64,000 nucleotides of DNA from Pseudoxanthomonas winnipegensis (GCF_004283755.1 NZ_SHMH01000005.1:124001-188000); one strand, 5' to 3'. Numbered from the stretch's first letter, positions 37,028 through 45,410 are shown. Notes: generated by a model from the sequence alone, not told the origin. Made by a program: numbers and translations.

Positions 37028-37459
37028 TCAGCGGGCCTCGAGCCGGATGGTCTCCATGCTGGCCGAGTAGGCGCGCAGCTCGGGGAAATCCGTCAGCAGC
37101 TGCTGCTGCAGGGTACGCAGCTGCGCGTCAGGCGCGATGGTGACCGGCTTGCCGCCGCTGGCCTGCAGCTGGTCGAGCACCTGCTGACGACGCATCTGCA
37201 GCTGGCCGAAGTAGTGCTGCAGCTCGGCGGTTTTTTCCGACGATTGCGGCAGCACCACGTCGTCGATCTTCAGCGTCCCGCCCGGACCGATGCCCACCGG
37301 CGCGCCCGGCGACTGGCGCAGGATGACCTCCATCGTGGTCACCGAGGTGGCCGGCTTCATGCGCTCGGCGCGGGCCGAAGGCTGGCCGCCGTTGCCGCAG
37401 GCGGTCAGGACGAGCGCGGCCGCGGCCGCGAGCAGGGACGGGCGAAGGAATCTGGACAT
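37028..37459 (-). CDS. Uncharacterised lipoprotein, last gene of the YtrA operon
   Basis: A 143-residue lipoprotein: MSRFLRPSLLAAAAALVLTAC is signal plus lipobox. The mature protein is mixed, with VGIGPGGTLKIDDVVLPQS near the middle and a C-terminal helical region (LRTLQQQLLTDFPELRAYSA). No family is recognised. The start may also be an ATG 9 nt upstream. It follows the DUF2884-like gene by 59 bp on the same strand, so it is probably the distal member of the operon beginning at 41534. Confidence 0.75.
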   Translation of the reverse strand: MSRFLRPSLLAAAAALVLTACGNGGQPSARAERMKPATSVTTMEVILRQSPGAPVGIGPGGTLKIDDVVLPQSSEKTAELQHYFGQLQMRRQQVLDQLQASGGKPVTIAPDAQLRTLQQQLLTDFPELRAYSASMETIRLEAR

Positions 37460-37518
37460 GAGGCGCATTGTAAGCACCGTGCCCCGTGACGCCCTTGCCC
37501 ATCGCGGCCGCATTGTCG

Positions 37519-38133
37519 TCAGAAGTCCCAGTCCTGCTTGTTCATGCAGTCCTTGACGTCGCTTTCGTCCATGGTCGCGTACGGCCGGAACTCCGGCTGG
37601 GCCGCGGCCCAGGCCTGCTGCGCCTGCAGCAGGGCCGGCATGCGCGCGCACAGCTGTTGGACGCGTGGCTTGATCTTCTCCTTGACGGTGGCCTCGGTCT
37701 GCTTGCTGATCTCATCGTCGGACTTTCCGGACAGCACGCCCTTGAGCGCGCTGGCGGCGGCGTCGATGCCGAGCTTGGCGCCTTCCAGGCCGATGGCGAT
37801 GCCGTCGCGGGCCACGCTCTGGATCTGCGTGCGATAGGCCCGGCCCAGCGCCTTCTGCTCGGCGTTCATCGGCACCGGCTTGCCCTCGATCAGCAGTTCG
37901 CCGTCCGGGGTCAGTTCGGCCTTGGGCAGGTGGCTGCCATCGTCCTTCAGCGAGAAGTTCTCGGTGGCCAACTTCTCCTGGGCCTTGGCCAGCTCGCCCT
38001 TGCTGTCTTCCATCTCGGCCGAGGCCTTCTCCAGACCCTTCTGGGCCTCGGCCAGGCCGTTCGTGGCCGGCTGGCAGGCGGCCAGGATCAGCACGCCGGT
38101 GCTCAGCATCACGCGCAACGGGGACATCTTCAT
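37519..38133 (-). CDS. YggN/DUF2884-like lipoprotein
   Basis: A 204-residue lipoprotein (lipobox LILAAC). After a helical, coiled-coil-prone segment (LAEAQKGLEKASAEMEDSKG) comes LTPDGELLIEGKPVPMNAEQ, a hallmark of YggN-type DUF2884 proteins, and a C-terminal ATMDESDVKDCMNKQDWDF. Function unknown. It lies 35 bp after the DUF4097 gene in a single transcription unit with the ABC transporter. Confidence 0.82.
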   Translation of the reverse strand: MKMSPLRVMLSTGVLILAACQPATNGLAEAQKGLEKASAEMEDSKGELAKAQEKLATENFSLKDDGSHLPKAELTPDGELLIEGKPVPMNAEQKALGRAYRTQIQSVARDGIAIGLEGAKLGIDAAASALKGVLSGKSDDEISKQTEATVKEKIKPRVQQLCARMPALLQAQQAWAAAQPEFRPYATMDESDVKDCMNKQDWDF

Positions 38134-38168
38134 GGCGGATGGTTCCTTGCAGGAAGTGGATGTGGAGT

Positions 38169-39014
38169 TCAGCGGTCCTTGGGGACGCTGACCGTGCCGC
38201 TGACGTGCCCGGTGTCGACATCGCCGCTGCCGACGCTGTGGACGGTGAAGTTGCCGCGCACGTCATCCACGCGCAGGTCGCCCGAGCCGATCGAGCCGAC
38301 CTCGACGTTCCCGGACACACCGCGCAGGCCGACGTCGCCCAAGCCGATCGACTTCACCGTCACCGCGCCGGTCTGGCGCAGCGTCAGGTCGCCCGAACCG
38401 ACATCGCCGACCTCGACCGCGCCGCCGATGCGATCGCCCTCGACATCGCCCGAGCCGATCGAGAGCAGCCTGAGGCTACCGGCGCCATGCAGCTTCAGAT
38501 CGCCGGAGTTGACCTTGGCGGTCACCGGCCCGGCGATGTCGCGCAGCTCCACATCGCCCGAACCCACATCGGCGCTGGCCGCCCTGGCGCCGTCCAGCGT
38601 GGCATCGCCCGAGCCGACATCCAGCTGCACCAGCACATCGGTGGGCACGGTGCCGGTGATATCCAGGTAGGTATAGCTCTCGCCCATGGAGAAGCGCAGC
38701 GGCCGGTCCTCGGCCAGGCTGACCACCAGCTTGTCGCCCTGGCGCTGCTGGGTCAGGGTCAGATCCTTGATGCGGTCCTGGCTGGCCGCGCACGCGCGTC
38801 CGGAGAGCGCGCCGGATGCGCCGGCCGAGGCCTTGAGCTTGAGGTCGTTGGAGCCGACCTTGAACAGCACCGACTTGGCCCCGGCCAGGTCAAGATCGAG
38901 CTTGCGCGGCTCGGAGAACTTGCAATGCGCCTCGTCGGCGGCATGGGCCAGCAGCGGGGTGGCGCCGGACACGGCCAGGGCGGTGAACAGCAGGCAGCGG
39001 GTGAGCGTTTGCAT
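38169..39014 (-). CDS. DUF4097-like periplasmic beta-solenoid protein
   Basis: A 281-residue exported protein with a signal peptide ending LLAHAADEAHC. From about residue 110 onward it is built of degenerate ~19-residue repeats with the core VGSGDxxL (DVGSGDATLDG, DVGSGDVELRD, SIGSGDVEGDR, DVGSGDLTLRQ, SIGSGDLRVDD, SVGSGDVDTGH). These predict a right-handed beta-helix, as in DUF4097/head-GIN-type proteins found in envelope-stress or transporter operons. Its place behind an ABC transporter regulated by a GntR factor suggests an envelope role. Confidence 0.82.
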   Translation of the reverse strand: MQTLTRCLLFTALAVSGATPLLAHAADEAHCKFSEPRKLDLDLAGAKSVLFKVGSNDLKLKASAGASGALSGRACAASQDRIKDLTLTQQRQGDKLVVSLAEDRPLRFSMGESYTYLDITGTVPTDVLVQLDVGSGDATLDGARAASADVGSGDVELRDIAGPVTAKVNSGDLKLHGAGSLRLLSIGSGDVEGDRIGGAVEVGDVGSGDLTLRQTGAVTVKSIGLGDVGLRGVSGNVEVGSIGSGDLRVDDVRGNFTVHSVGSGDVDTGHVSGTVSVPKDR

Positions 39015-39046
39015 CGTCGAATCCTTGCGAGGAGATGAAGGGGAAA

Positions 39047-40042
39047 TCAGGCGTCGTCGCGGCGGCGGCGGATGACCACGGCCAGGGCGATCAGCGCGAT
39101 GCCGACCGCGGCGCCGATCCACAGGTCCGCGCTGGCGTAGATGGAAGGGTCGGTCAGGTTGTGCAGGCCCATGCGCAGGCTGTCGGTCGGATCGCCGGCG
39201 GCGTTGAGCGCGCTCTCGGCCGTCTCGTTGTGGGCCATGCGCGCCGGCTGCCACATGCCCGGGATCACGCTCAGCAGGCCGCGGTACATCACCGTGTACC
39301 AGACCGGACCCAGCGGCAGGCGCACGCCCGGCATCGCCGCCATGATGCTGACCACCAGGCACAGCAGCAGCGGCACCAGCACCGCCCACAGGAAGGGCAC
39401 GCGCCGCGCCCAGGCCGAGCACAGCATCAGCCAGCCGATCGCCGGCAGCGACCACAGCATGTAGATGGGCAGGGTGGCCAGCACAGAGCCGATGATGCGG
39501 AACGGATGCGAGGCGGTGAAGATCGCGCCGGCGCCGGGCAGACCGGCCGCCGAGGAGGCCACGGCGATGATCACCCACAGGCCTAGCCCGACCAGGAGGC
39601 CGACCACCAGCGACACCACCTGCGTCAGCAGCAGTGCCCAGGTCAGCTTGGAGGCGACCGTCATCGTGTCCGATACCGGCAGCGACTTCCAGAACAGCAC
39701 GCTGCGGTCGTGGCGGTCGTTGTACAGGCTGCCCAGGCAGTAGAAGAACACCACGAAGGCGACCACCACGCTGGCGATGGCGAAGCCGGACAGCAGCGCG
39801 ATGTCGACGGCGATGCCGTAGCCGGTGGCCAGCTTGCTGAAGTCGCTGCCGACGGTGTCGCCGCCCATGTGGCTGCGCATCTGGATCGCGCCGATCACCG
39901 CGCCCAGCGCGGCGAAGAACAGCACGATGCCGCCGGTGATCACCTGGGCCCAGAGGAAGCCGCCGCGGTTTTCCCAGTATTCGCGGCGCAGCAGCCAGGC
40001 GAACACGCCGGGCTTGGTCAATGTGCGGGCAGGGGCGTTCAT
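39047..40042 (-). CDS. ABC-2 type transporter permease
   Basis: A 331-residue inner-membrane protein with about six helices: GIVLFFAALGAVIGAI, VVVAFVVFFYCLGSLY, VVSLVVGLLVGLGLWV, YMLWSLPAIGWLMLC, LLLCLVVSIMAAMP and a final LIALAVVIRRRR. NDRHDRSVLFWKSLPVSD is a typical ABC-2 permease motif. It partners the ATPase, whose stop overlaps its start (ATGA). The substrate is unknown; YtrA-type systems elsewhere respond to cell-wall-active agents. Confidence 0.9.
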   Translation of the reverse strand: MNAPARTLTKPGVFAWLLRREYWENRGGFLWAQVITGGIVLFFAALGAVIGAIQMRSHMGGDTVGSDFSKLATGYGIAVDIALLSGFAIASVVVAFVVFFYCLGSLYNDRHDRSVLFWKSLPVSDTMTVASKLTWALLLTQVVSLVVGLLVGLGLWVIIAVASSAAGLPGAGAIFTASHPFRIIGSVLATLPIYMLWSLPAIGWLMLCSAWARRVPFLWAVLVPLLLCLVVSIMAAMPGVRLPLGPVWYTVMYRGLLSVIPGMWQPARMAHNETAESALNAAGDPTDSLRMGLHNLTDPSIYASADLWIGAAVGIALIALAVVIRRRRDDA

Positions 40043-40911
40043 GCGTAGGTTCCTTTCATGATGGCCACGAACAGATCGGCCAGGCCGGGGTTGCGGGTTT
40101 CGCCCAGGGCGTCGAGCTGCGCGCGCGGCACGCCGTCGAACAGCATCACCGTCTTGCCGAACGGCAGGGCGCGCTGGTCGATCGGGCGCAGGCTGCGGGC
40201 CTGCTCGACGCTGGCCTCGGAGACCAGCAGCTCGGTGTAGCGCGAGCCGACCTCGTCCATGGTCGCGGTCAGGGCGATGCGCCCATCGCGGATGAACATC
40301 ACGTCGGTGAGGATGTGCTCGATCTCCTCCACCTGGTGGGTGGTGACGATGATCGTCTTGTCCTCATCGAAGTAGTCCTCCAGCAGGCGCTGGTAGAACT
40401 GCTTGCGATAGAGGATGTCCAGGCCCAGGGTCGGTTCGTCCAGCACCAGCAGCCGGGCGTCGATGGCCATCACCAGGGCCAGGTGCAGCTGCACGATCAT
40501 GCCCTTGGACATCTCGCGCACCCGCAGGTTGGGCTTGAGCTGGGTGCCCTCGAGGAAGCGCAGACACTTGGCCCGGTCGAAGCGCGGATGCACGCCGCCG
40601 ACGAAGTCGATGGCCTCGGACACCTTCATCCAGCGCGGCAGCACGGCCACGTCGGCGATGAAGCAGACCTCGCGCATCAATGCGTCGCGGCTATGGCGCG
40701 GGTCCATGCCCAGCACCTTCAGCTCGCCCTCAAACGGGGTCAGGCCCAGGATCGCCTTGAGCGCGGTGGTCTTGCCGGCGCCGTTGGGGCCGATCAGGCC
40801 GACGATGCGGCCGGATTCGATCAGGAAGCTGGCGCCGTCCAGCGCGGCCTTGTTGCGGTAGGTCTTGCGCAGGTCGCTGGCCTGCACGACCGGGGTGGTC
40901 ACGGCATTCAT
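40039..40911 (-). CDS. ABC transporter ATP-binding protein
   Basis: A 290-residue nucleotide-binding subunit. Walker A is GPNGAGKT, Walker B is LLVLDEPTLGLD, and the H-loop lies in IIVTTHQVEE. The signature motif is degenerate (EMSKGM instead of LSGGQ), as is common in this exporter branch. Starts and stops overlap with the regulator upstream and the permease downstream (ATGA at both junctions), indicating tight coupling. Confidence 0.94.
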   Translation of the reverse strand: MNAVTTPVVQASDLRKTYRNKAALDGASFLIESGRIVGLIGPNGAGKTTALKAILGLTPFEGELKVLGMDPRHSRDALMREVCFIADVAVLPRWMKVSEAIDFVGGVHPRFDRAKCLRFLEGTQLKPNLRVREMSKGMIVQLHLALVMAIDARLLVLDEPTLGLDILYRKQFYQRLLEDYFDEDKTIIVTTHQVEEIEHILTDVMFIRDGRIALTATMDEVGSRYTELLVSEASVEQARSLRPIDQRALPFGKTVMLFDGVPRAQLDALGETRNPGLADLFVAIMKGTYA

Positions 40912-41267
40912 GGATTGCCTCCCTTGGGCAATTCTTCGAAGGTCAGGCCCAGGCGGGCGATGCGTTCGGCCACGGCCGGCCATTCGTCCTTGAGGAAGCG
41001 CTCGCGCTCGGTGGCCAGCAGTTTCTTGGCCGCCTCCTCGGTGACGAACATGCCCAGGCCGCGCCGCTTCTCGACCAGGGCCTCGTCGGCCAGTTCCTGG
41101 TAGGCACGCGAGACGGTGATGGGGTTGAGCTGGTATTCGGCGGCCACCTGGCGCACCGAAGGCAGGGCGTCGCCGGGCTTGAGTTCACCATCGAGCATCA
41201 TGGCGATGACCTTTTCCTTGAGTTGGCGGTAGATGGGAGCGCCGTCGCTCCACTGGATGGGTGTCAT
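40908..41267 (-). CDS. GntR-family regulator, YtrA/HpaR1 subfamily
   Basis: A 119-residue repressor with an N-terminal winged helix (APIYRQLKEKVIAMMLDGEL, LPSVRQVAAEYQLNPITVSR) and a very short C-terminal dimerisation region, which defines the YtrA subfamily. In Xanthomonas the corresponding regulator (HpaR1/YtrA) influences virulence and represses its own operon. The operator-like GGTG-N16-CACC palindrome at 41558-41581 lies over the promoter of this unit. The gene is the second in the operon, 3 bp after the small membrane protein. Confidence 0.93.
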   Translation of the reverse strand: MTPIQWSDGAPIYRQLKEKVIAMMLDGELKPGDALPSVRQVAAEYQLNPITVSRAYQELADEALVEKRRGLGMFVTEEAAKKLLATERERFLKDEWPAVAERIARLGLTFEELPKGGNP

Positions 41268-41270
41268 GGT

Positions 41271-41534
41271 TCAGCTCCCGGGTCGCAGCAGTCGGGCAAA
41301 GGAGAAGTAAGGCATCGACAGCGAGTGCCGTCGTGCGCGGGTGCCGTCCTGGGCGGGTGAGGCCGTGGCCGCGGCGGTGTCGTCCAGCACCTGCGGCAGG
41401 GCTGTGGCGGCCGCGGCGGTCGGCAGCGAGACGGCCGACGCGGCACGCAGATGGCCGAACAGACCGACGGTGCCCATGGCCAGCAGCAGGAGCGCGAAGG
41501 CCACGGTCGGGGAGGTCCTGAGACGCTTGTCCAT
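41271..41534 (-). CDS. Small single-pass membrane protein heading the YtrA operon
   Basis: An 87-residue product with a basic start (MDKRLRTSPT), one hydrophobic helix (VAFALLLLAMGTVGLFGHL) and an Ala/Pro-rich tail. No family is recognised. It ends 3 bp before the regulator gene and begins 23 bp from the operator, so it is the first gene of the unit. GGAAGCG precedes the ATG. Being proximal to the regulator and transporter, it may be an accessory or signalling peptide, but that is guesswork. Confidence 0.65.
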   Translation of the reverse strand: MDKRLRTSPTVAFALLLLAMGTVGLFGHLRAASAVSLPTAAAATALPQVLDDTAAATASPAQDGTRARRHSLSMPYFSFARLLRPGS

Positions 41535-41557
41535 CGCTTCCTCTGCTTTGGGTTAGT

Positions 41558-41598
41558 GGTGTTGTAGGTGACTATAACACCAAAGCGAGCGACGTCAA
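41558..41598 (-). promoter_or_regulatory. YtrA operon promoter and GGTG-N16-CACC operator
   Basis: On the minus strand TTGACG (41593-41598) and TATAGT (41571-41576) are separated by 16 bp. Overlapping the -10 and start region is GGTGTT ... AACACC (41558-41581), which fits GGTG-N16-CACC exactly, the operator form I recall for the X. citri YtrA regulator. This predicts autorepression. Confidence 0.75.
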
Positions 41599-41740
41599 GC
41601 GCCGTCCCCTGTTTTTTTCCCCAACCAATGGCAGGGGTGGTGCCACGTGCTGCAAAGCGGCAGCGCCGCCGTGCATGCCACAATGTGCGTCTGTCGCGCC
41701 GGGAGCCCCGGCGCTTTTTGTCGCACGAGGGATGCACTGG

Positions 41741-42670
41741 ATGAAATCGATTGGCACTTGGGTGGCGGGCCTCGGCCTGGCTTCGGCCCTGATCGCAGGC
41801 ACTGCGATGGCGCAGGACAAGACCACGCTGGAGACCCAGCGTGACAAGGTGAGCTATGCCATCGGCATGGACATCGGCCGCTCGTTCGCGCCGATCGCCG
41901 ACTACATCGACCCGGCCTCGCTGCAGCAGGCCCTGCAGGGCGCCATGAAGGGCGAGAAGCCCACCCTGAGCGAAGCCGAGGCCCAAGCCACCGACACCGC
42001 GCTGCGCGCCAACATGGCCGCCAAGGCCGGCCAGACCCCGCCGGGCCAGCCGCCGGGCGCCCAGCCGCCGGCCGTGAACAAGCAGCACGTCGGTCAGCTG
42101 ATCGGCAGCTACATGGTCGGCCCCAAGCTGGCCTCGCTGAAGGACGAGGTCGAACTGCCGGTGGTCATGCAGGCCGTGCGCACCGTGCTGGCCAAGGGCA
42201 ACACCCTGCTCACCGAGGACCAGGCCAAGCAGACCGTGCAGGCCTACGCCAGCGAGCGCCAGGCCGGCCTGTCCCAGCGCAACCGTGACGAGGGCGCGGC
42301 GTTCCTGAGCAAGAACAAGGACGTCAAGGGCGTGGTCACCACCCCCTCCGGCCTGCAGTACATGGTGCTGCGCCAGGGCAGCGGCGAGCGTCCGACCGCC
42401 GCCAGCACCGTGCGGGTGAACTACGAAGGCAAGCTGCTGGACGGCACCGTGTTCGACAGCTCCTACCAGCGCGGCGAGCCGGCGACCTTCCCGCTGGCCA
42501 ATGTGGTGCCGGGCTGGACCGAAGGCCTGCAGCTGATGCCGGTGGGCTCCAAGTACCGCTTCTGGATCCCGGCCAGCCTGGGCTACGGCGATGCCGGCGC
42601 GCCGGGCGGCGGCATCGGCCCGAACGCGACGCTGACCTTCGACGTGGAACTGCTCGGCATCGCCAAGTAA
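41741..42670 (+). CDS. Periplasmic FKBP-type peptidyl-prolyl isomerase with doubled N-domain
   Basis: A 309-residue exported foldase; the signal peptide ends near GTAMA-QDK. The C-terminal FKBP domain (VNYEGKLLDGTVFDSSYQRG, VVPGWTEGLQLMPVGSKYRF, FDVELLGI) carries the isomerase site. The N-terminal FKBP_N dimerisation module appears twice: VSYAIGMDIGRSFAPI to the first LSEAEAQA stretch, then VGQLIGSYMVGPKLASL to LTEDQAKQTVQAYASE, joined by a Pro/Gly linker (GQTPPGQPPGAQPP). FkpA and Mip usually have one. The stop overlaps the slyX start. Confidence 0.92.
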   Translation: MKSIGTWVAGLGLASALIAGTAMAQDKTTLETQRDKVSYAIGMDIGRSFAPIADYIDPASLQQALQGAMKGEKPTLSEAEAQATDTALRANMAAKAGQTPPGQPPGAQPPAVNKQHVGQLIGSYMVGPKLASLKDEVELPVVMQAVRTVLAKGNTLLTEDQAKQTVQAYASERQAGLSQRNRDEGAAFLSKNKDVKGVVTTPSGLQYMVLRQGSGERPTAASTVRVNYEGKLLDGTVFDSSYQRGEPATFPLANVVPGWTEGLQLMPVGSKYRFWIPASLGYGDAGAPGGGIGPNATLTFDVELLGIAK

Positions 42671-42906
42671 TGTCCACGCCGTCCGACCCCCTGCCGGACA
42701 GCCTGGAACGGCGCTTCGTCGAACTGGAGATGCGCCTGGCCTTCCAGGAGCACGCGCTGGCCGAGCTGAGCGAGGCCCTGGCCGACGCCAGGGCCGAGGG
42801 CAGCCGCAATGCCGAACTGGTCCGCCACCTGCTGGCGGACCTGAAGAAGGTCCGCTCCGAGCTGTATTCCGACCCGGGCGACGAACCGCCGCCCCCGCAT
42901 TACTGA
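42670..42906 (+). CDS. slyX: SlyX family protein
   Basis: A 78-residue coiled-coil protein (LERRFVELEMRLAFQEHALA) ending in the family tail DEPPPPHY. Function is unknown; in E. coli it is encoded next to fkpA/slyD, and here too it is adjacent to an FKBP gene. ATG 42670 shares its A with the FKBP stop (TAATG), so translation is coupled. Confidence 0.93.
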   Translation: MSTPSDPLPDSLERRFVELEMRLAFQEHALAELSEALADARAEGSRNAELVRHLLADLKKVRSELYSDPGDEPPPPHY

Positions 42907-42926
42907 TCCACCGAACTGATCCACCG

Positions 42927-43613
42927 ATGACCGATTCGTTGCGAGACCAGCTGCTGGGCCTGGGCTTCAAGCCTTCGCCCAAGCCCGAGCGCCCGGCCGA
43001 GCGCAAGCCCGGCGGCAAGCCGTCGCAAGGACACAAGCCCCAGGGCGCGCGTCCGGGCGGCGGCAAGGGCGAGGGGCGTCCGCACGCCGGCGGCAAGCCG
43101 GGCGGGCAGTCGCACCACCGCGGCCCGCAGCCGCAGGGCGTGCGCCCGAGCGGTCAGCCGCAGCGCCCGGGCAAGTCGCGCTCGCGCGAGGACATCGACC
43201 TGGCCAAGGCCTATGCGATCCGCGCGCAGAAGGAAAAGGACGAGCGCATCGAGGCCGAGCGCCTCAAGCAGGAAGAGGCCCGCCTGCGCCGCGAGGCGCG
43301 GGCCAAGGTCGACGCCATGCTGGTCGGCAAGACACTCAACGACCCGGCCGCCGAGGTCGTGCGCCACTTCCCCTACGGCGGCAAGATCAAGCGCATCCAC
43401 GTCACCGCCGATCAGCTCAAGGCGCTCAACGCCGGCGAGCTGGGCGTGGTGCAGCAGGCCGGGCGCTATCTGCTGGTCGAGGCGGCGCTGCTGGCGCAGA
43501 TCGAGGAAGTCTTCCCCCAGGCGGTCGCGCTCAAGGTCGATCCCAACGCCCCGGCCGAGGACGATCCCTACGCCGATCCGAAGTACCAGGTCCCTGACGA
43601 TCTGATCTGGTAG
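42927..43613 (+). CDS. DUF2058 (YaiL-like) protein
   Basis: A 228-residue basic protein. MTDSLRDQLLGLGFKPSPKP opens the family, followed by a long low-complexity Gly/Pro/Lys/Arg region (residues ~25-85), a charged helix (EKDERIEAERLKQEEARLRR) and the conserved C-terminal domain FPYGGKIKRIHVTADQLKAL. It is thought to associate with nucleic acid or ribosomes because of its charge; no function is established. It closes the fkp-slyX cluster. Confidence 0.9.
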   Translation: MTDSLRDQLLGLGFKPSPKPERPAERKPGGKPSQGHKPQGARPGGGKGEGRPHAGGKPGGQSHHRGPQPQGVRPSGQPQRPGKSRSREDIDLAKAYAIRAQKEKDERIEAERLKQEEARLRREARAKVDAMLVGKTLNDPAAEVVRHFPYGGKIKRIHVTADQLKALNAGELGVVQQAGRYLLVEAALLAQIEEVFPQAVALKVDPNAPAEDDPYADPKYQVPDDLIW

Positions 43614-43626
43614 CACCCGCCTCCCG

Positions 43627-43700
43627 GTAGAGCGGAGCTCGCTCCGCTGAGGCTTTCCTAAAGATCTGTACGGAAAGCAGCGGAGCAAGCTCCGCTCTAC
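43627..43700. repeat. GTAG-type REP doublet, overlapping an MFS stop codon
   Basis: Inverted arms at 43627-43650 and 43677-43700 with the usual AGCGGAGC/GCTCCGCT cores and a GTAG foot on each side. The distal CTAC gives TAG on the minus strand, which is the stop codon of the MFS gene. It lies between convergent genes, where paired REPs often sit. Confidence 0.88.
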
Positions 43701-44953
43701 TGTAGATCTTTGATCGCCAGGCCGCGCAGCTTGGGGGCCTTGAACGCGGTGATGCCGACCACGCACAGGGTCACGCAGCCGCCCAGCACCACCGCCGGCA
43801 CCAGGCCGAGCAGACGCGCCATCACCCCGTCGTAGAATGCGCCCAGCTCGTTGGACGAGCTGATGAAGATGCTGTTGATCGACGACACGCGGCCGCGCAT
43901 TTCATCGGGCGTCGCCAGCTGCATGATCGTCCCGCGCAGCACCATCGACACACCGTCGCACAGGCCATAGACGACCAGGATCGCGGCCGAGAGCCAGAAG
44001 TGCCGCGACAGCCCGAAGGCGATCGTGCACAGGCCGAAAGCGGCCACCGCGATCATCAGGATGCGGCCGGCGTTCTTGTCGATGGGATGGCGCGCGACCC
44101 ACAGGCCGGCGGCGACCGCGCCCAGCGACGGGCAGGCGCGCAGGATCCCCAGGCCTTCCGGACCGTAGTGCAGGATGTCGTGGATGAAGGCCGGCAGCAT
44201 CGAGACCGCGCCGCCCAGCAGCACCGAGAACATGTCCAGCGCCATCGCGCCGAGCATGATCTGGTTGGAGAACACGAAGCGCATGCCCTCGGCGATGCTG
44301 CTGAACACCGGCGCGCGCGGCCCGGTGGCGACCGGCTCTTCGACCTTCAGCGGCACCAGCACGCCGATGGCGACCGCCGCCAGCACCGCGGCGACGGAAT
44401 AGGCCAGCGTGGTGCCGCCCCAGGCCACCAGGCCGCCGCCCAGCGCCGGGCCGAGCACCAGCCCGGTCTGGAAGAACACGTTGGCGATGCTGGTGCCGCG
44501 CGCGTACTGGCGGCGCTGCAGCACCCGCGCGAACAGCGCGTTGTACACCGGGGTCAGGAAGCAGCGGACCATGCCGGTCAGGCACACCGCCGCGTACATC
44601 GGCCACACGCCCTGGGCCGGCAGCCAGCCGCGGGTGACGCACAGCAGGATCAGCGGCGTGAGCAGCAGGCCGAAGGAGGCGGCCATGCCCAGCTTGCGCC
44701 GCGGCAGGTGGTCCACCAGATAGCCGGCGAACGGCGCGGTGCACACGAACGGCAGCACCTCGGCCAGTCCGATCAGGCCCAGCGCCAGCGGATTGCCGGT
44801 GATCTGGTAGATATGCCAGCCGACCGCGACCGAGACGACCTGGTAGGAGAGGATGGCGCCGATGCGGTAGGCCAGGGTGCGGATGAAGCCCGGCTGGGCC
44901 AGCACTTCGCGGACGCTGACGTCCGCTTCCGGGGCCGGCGGCGGCACGCTCAC
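43697..44953 (-). CDS. MFS transporter (EntS-like)
   Basis: A 418-residue transporter with about 12 hydrophobic segments. GYLVDHLPRRKLGMAASFGL is the cytoplasmic loop 2-3 MFS motif, and RGRVSSINSIFISSSNELG near the C-terminus is shared with the MFS_3 group that includes enterobactin exporters and macrolide pumps. Substrate unknown. The GTG start overlaps the sufE stop (GTGA). The stop codon is supplied by the REP palindrome, so the C-terminal end may have been altered when the REP inserted. Confidence 0.88.
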   Translation of the reverse strand: MSVPPPAPEADVSVREVLAQPGFIRTLAYRIGAILSYQVVSVAVGWHIYQITGNPLALGLIGLAEVLPFVCTAPFAGYLVDHLPRRKLGMAASFGLLLTPLILLCVTRGWLPAQGVWPMYAAVCLTGMVRCFLTPVYNALFARVLQRRQYARGTSIANVFFQTGLVLGPALGGGLVAWGGTTLAYSVAAVLAAVAIGVLVPLKVEEPVATGPRAPVFSSIAEGMRFVFSNQIMLGAMALDMFSVLLGGAVSMLPAFIHDILHYGPEGLGILRACPSLGAVAAGLWVARHPIDKNAGRILMIAVAAFGLCTIAFGLSRHFWLSAAILVVYGLCDGVSMVLRGTIMQLATPDEMRGRVSSINSIFISSSNELGAFYDGVMARLLGLVPAVVLGGCVTLCVVGITAFKAPKLRGLAIKDLQ

Positions 44954-45390
44954 GCAGCCTGCGCCTTGGCGGTGTCCTGGATGAAGGCCAGCAGCGCGGC
45001 CAGGCCGTTGCTGCGGGTCGGCGAGAGATGCTTGGCCAGGCCGATGTCGGCGATGTAGCCGGGCTCGGTCGCCAGGATCTCGGCGGCCGGGCGGCCGGAG
45101 TACACGCGCAGCGCCAGGTAGATCAGGCCCGAGACGATGGCCGAGTCGCTGGCCGCCTGGAAGTCCAGCCGCTGCGCGCTGCCCTGCGGCACGATCCACA
45201 CCATCGACTGGCAGCCGAGCAGGCGGTGTTCATCGGTCTTCCATGCATCGGGGAAGGGCGGCAGCTTGCGGCCCAGGTCGATCAGATACTGGTAGCGCTC
45301 GGCCCAGTCGGAGAAGAACGCGAACTCCTCCTTGATCGCCGCCTGCGCTTGCACGGCGGTGGGTTCGAGCGGGAATACGGTGTCGGTCAC
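44950..45390 (-). CDS. sufE: Cysteine desulfuration protein SufE
   Basis: A 146-residue sulfur acceptor that takes persulfide from a SufS/CsdA cysteine desulfurase for Fe-S cluster assembly. The persulfide Cys60 lies in the family motif HRLLGCQSMVW. Size and the SALIV-type helix (IVSGLIYLALRVYSGR) match. No suf operon is adjacent, so this copy is encoded alone with an MFS gene downstream. A palindromic repeat precedes it. Confidence 0.93.
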   Translation of the reverse strand: MTDTVFPLEPTAVQAQAAIKEEFAFFSDWAERYQYLIDLGRKLPPFPDAWKTDEHRLLGCQSMVWIVPQGSAQRLDFQAASDSAIVSGLIYLALRVYSGRPAAEILATEPGYIADIGLAKHLSPTRSNGLAALLAFIQDTAKAQAA

Positions 45391-45410
45391 GTCAGTACGT
45401 CTCTTGGAGT

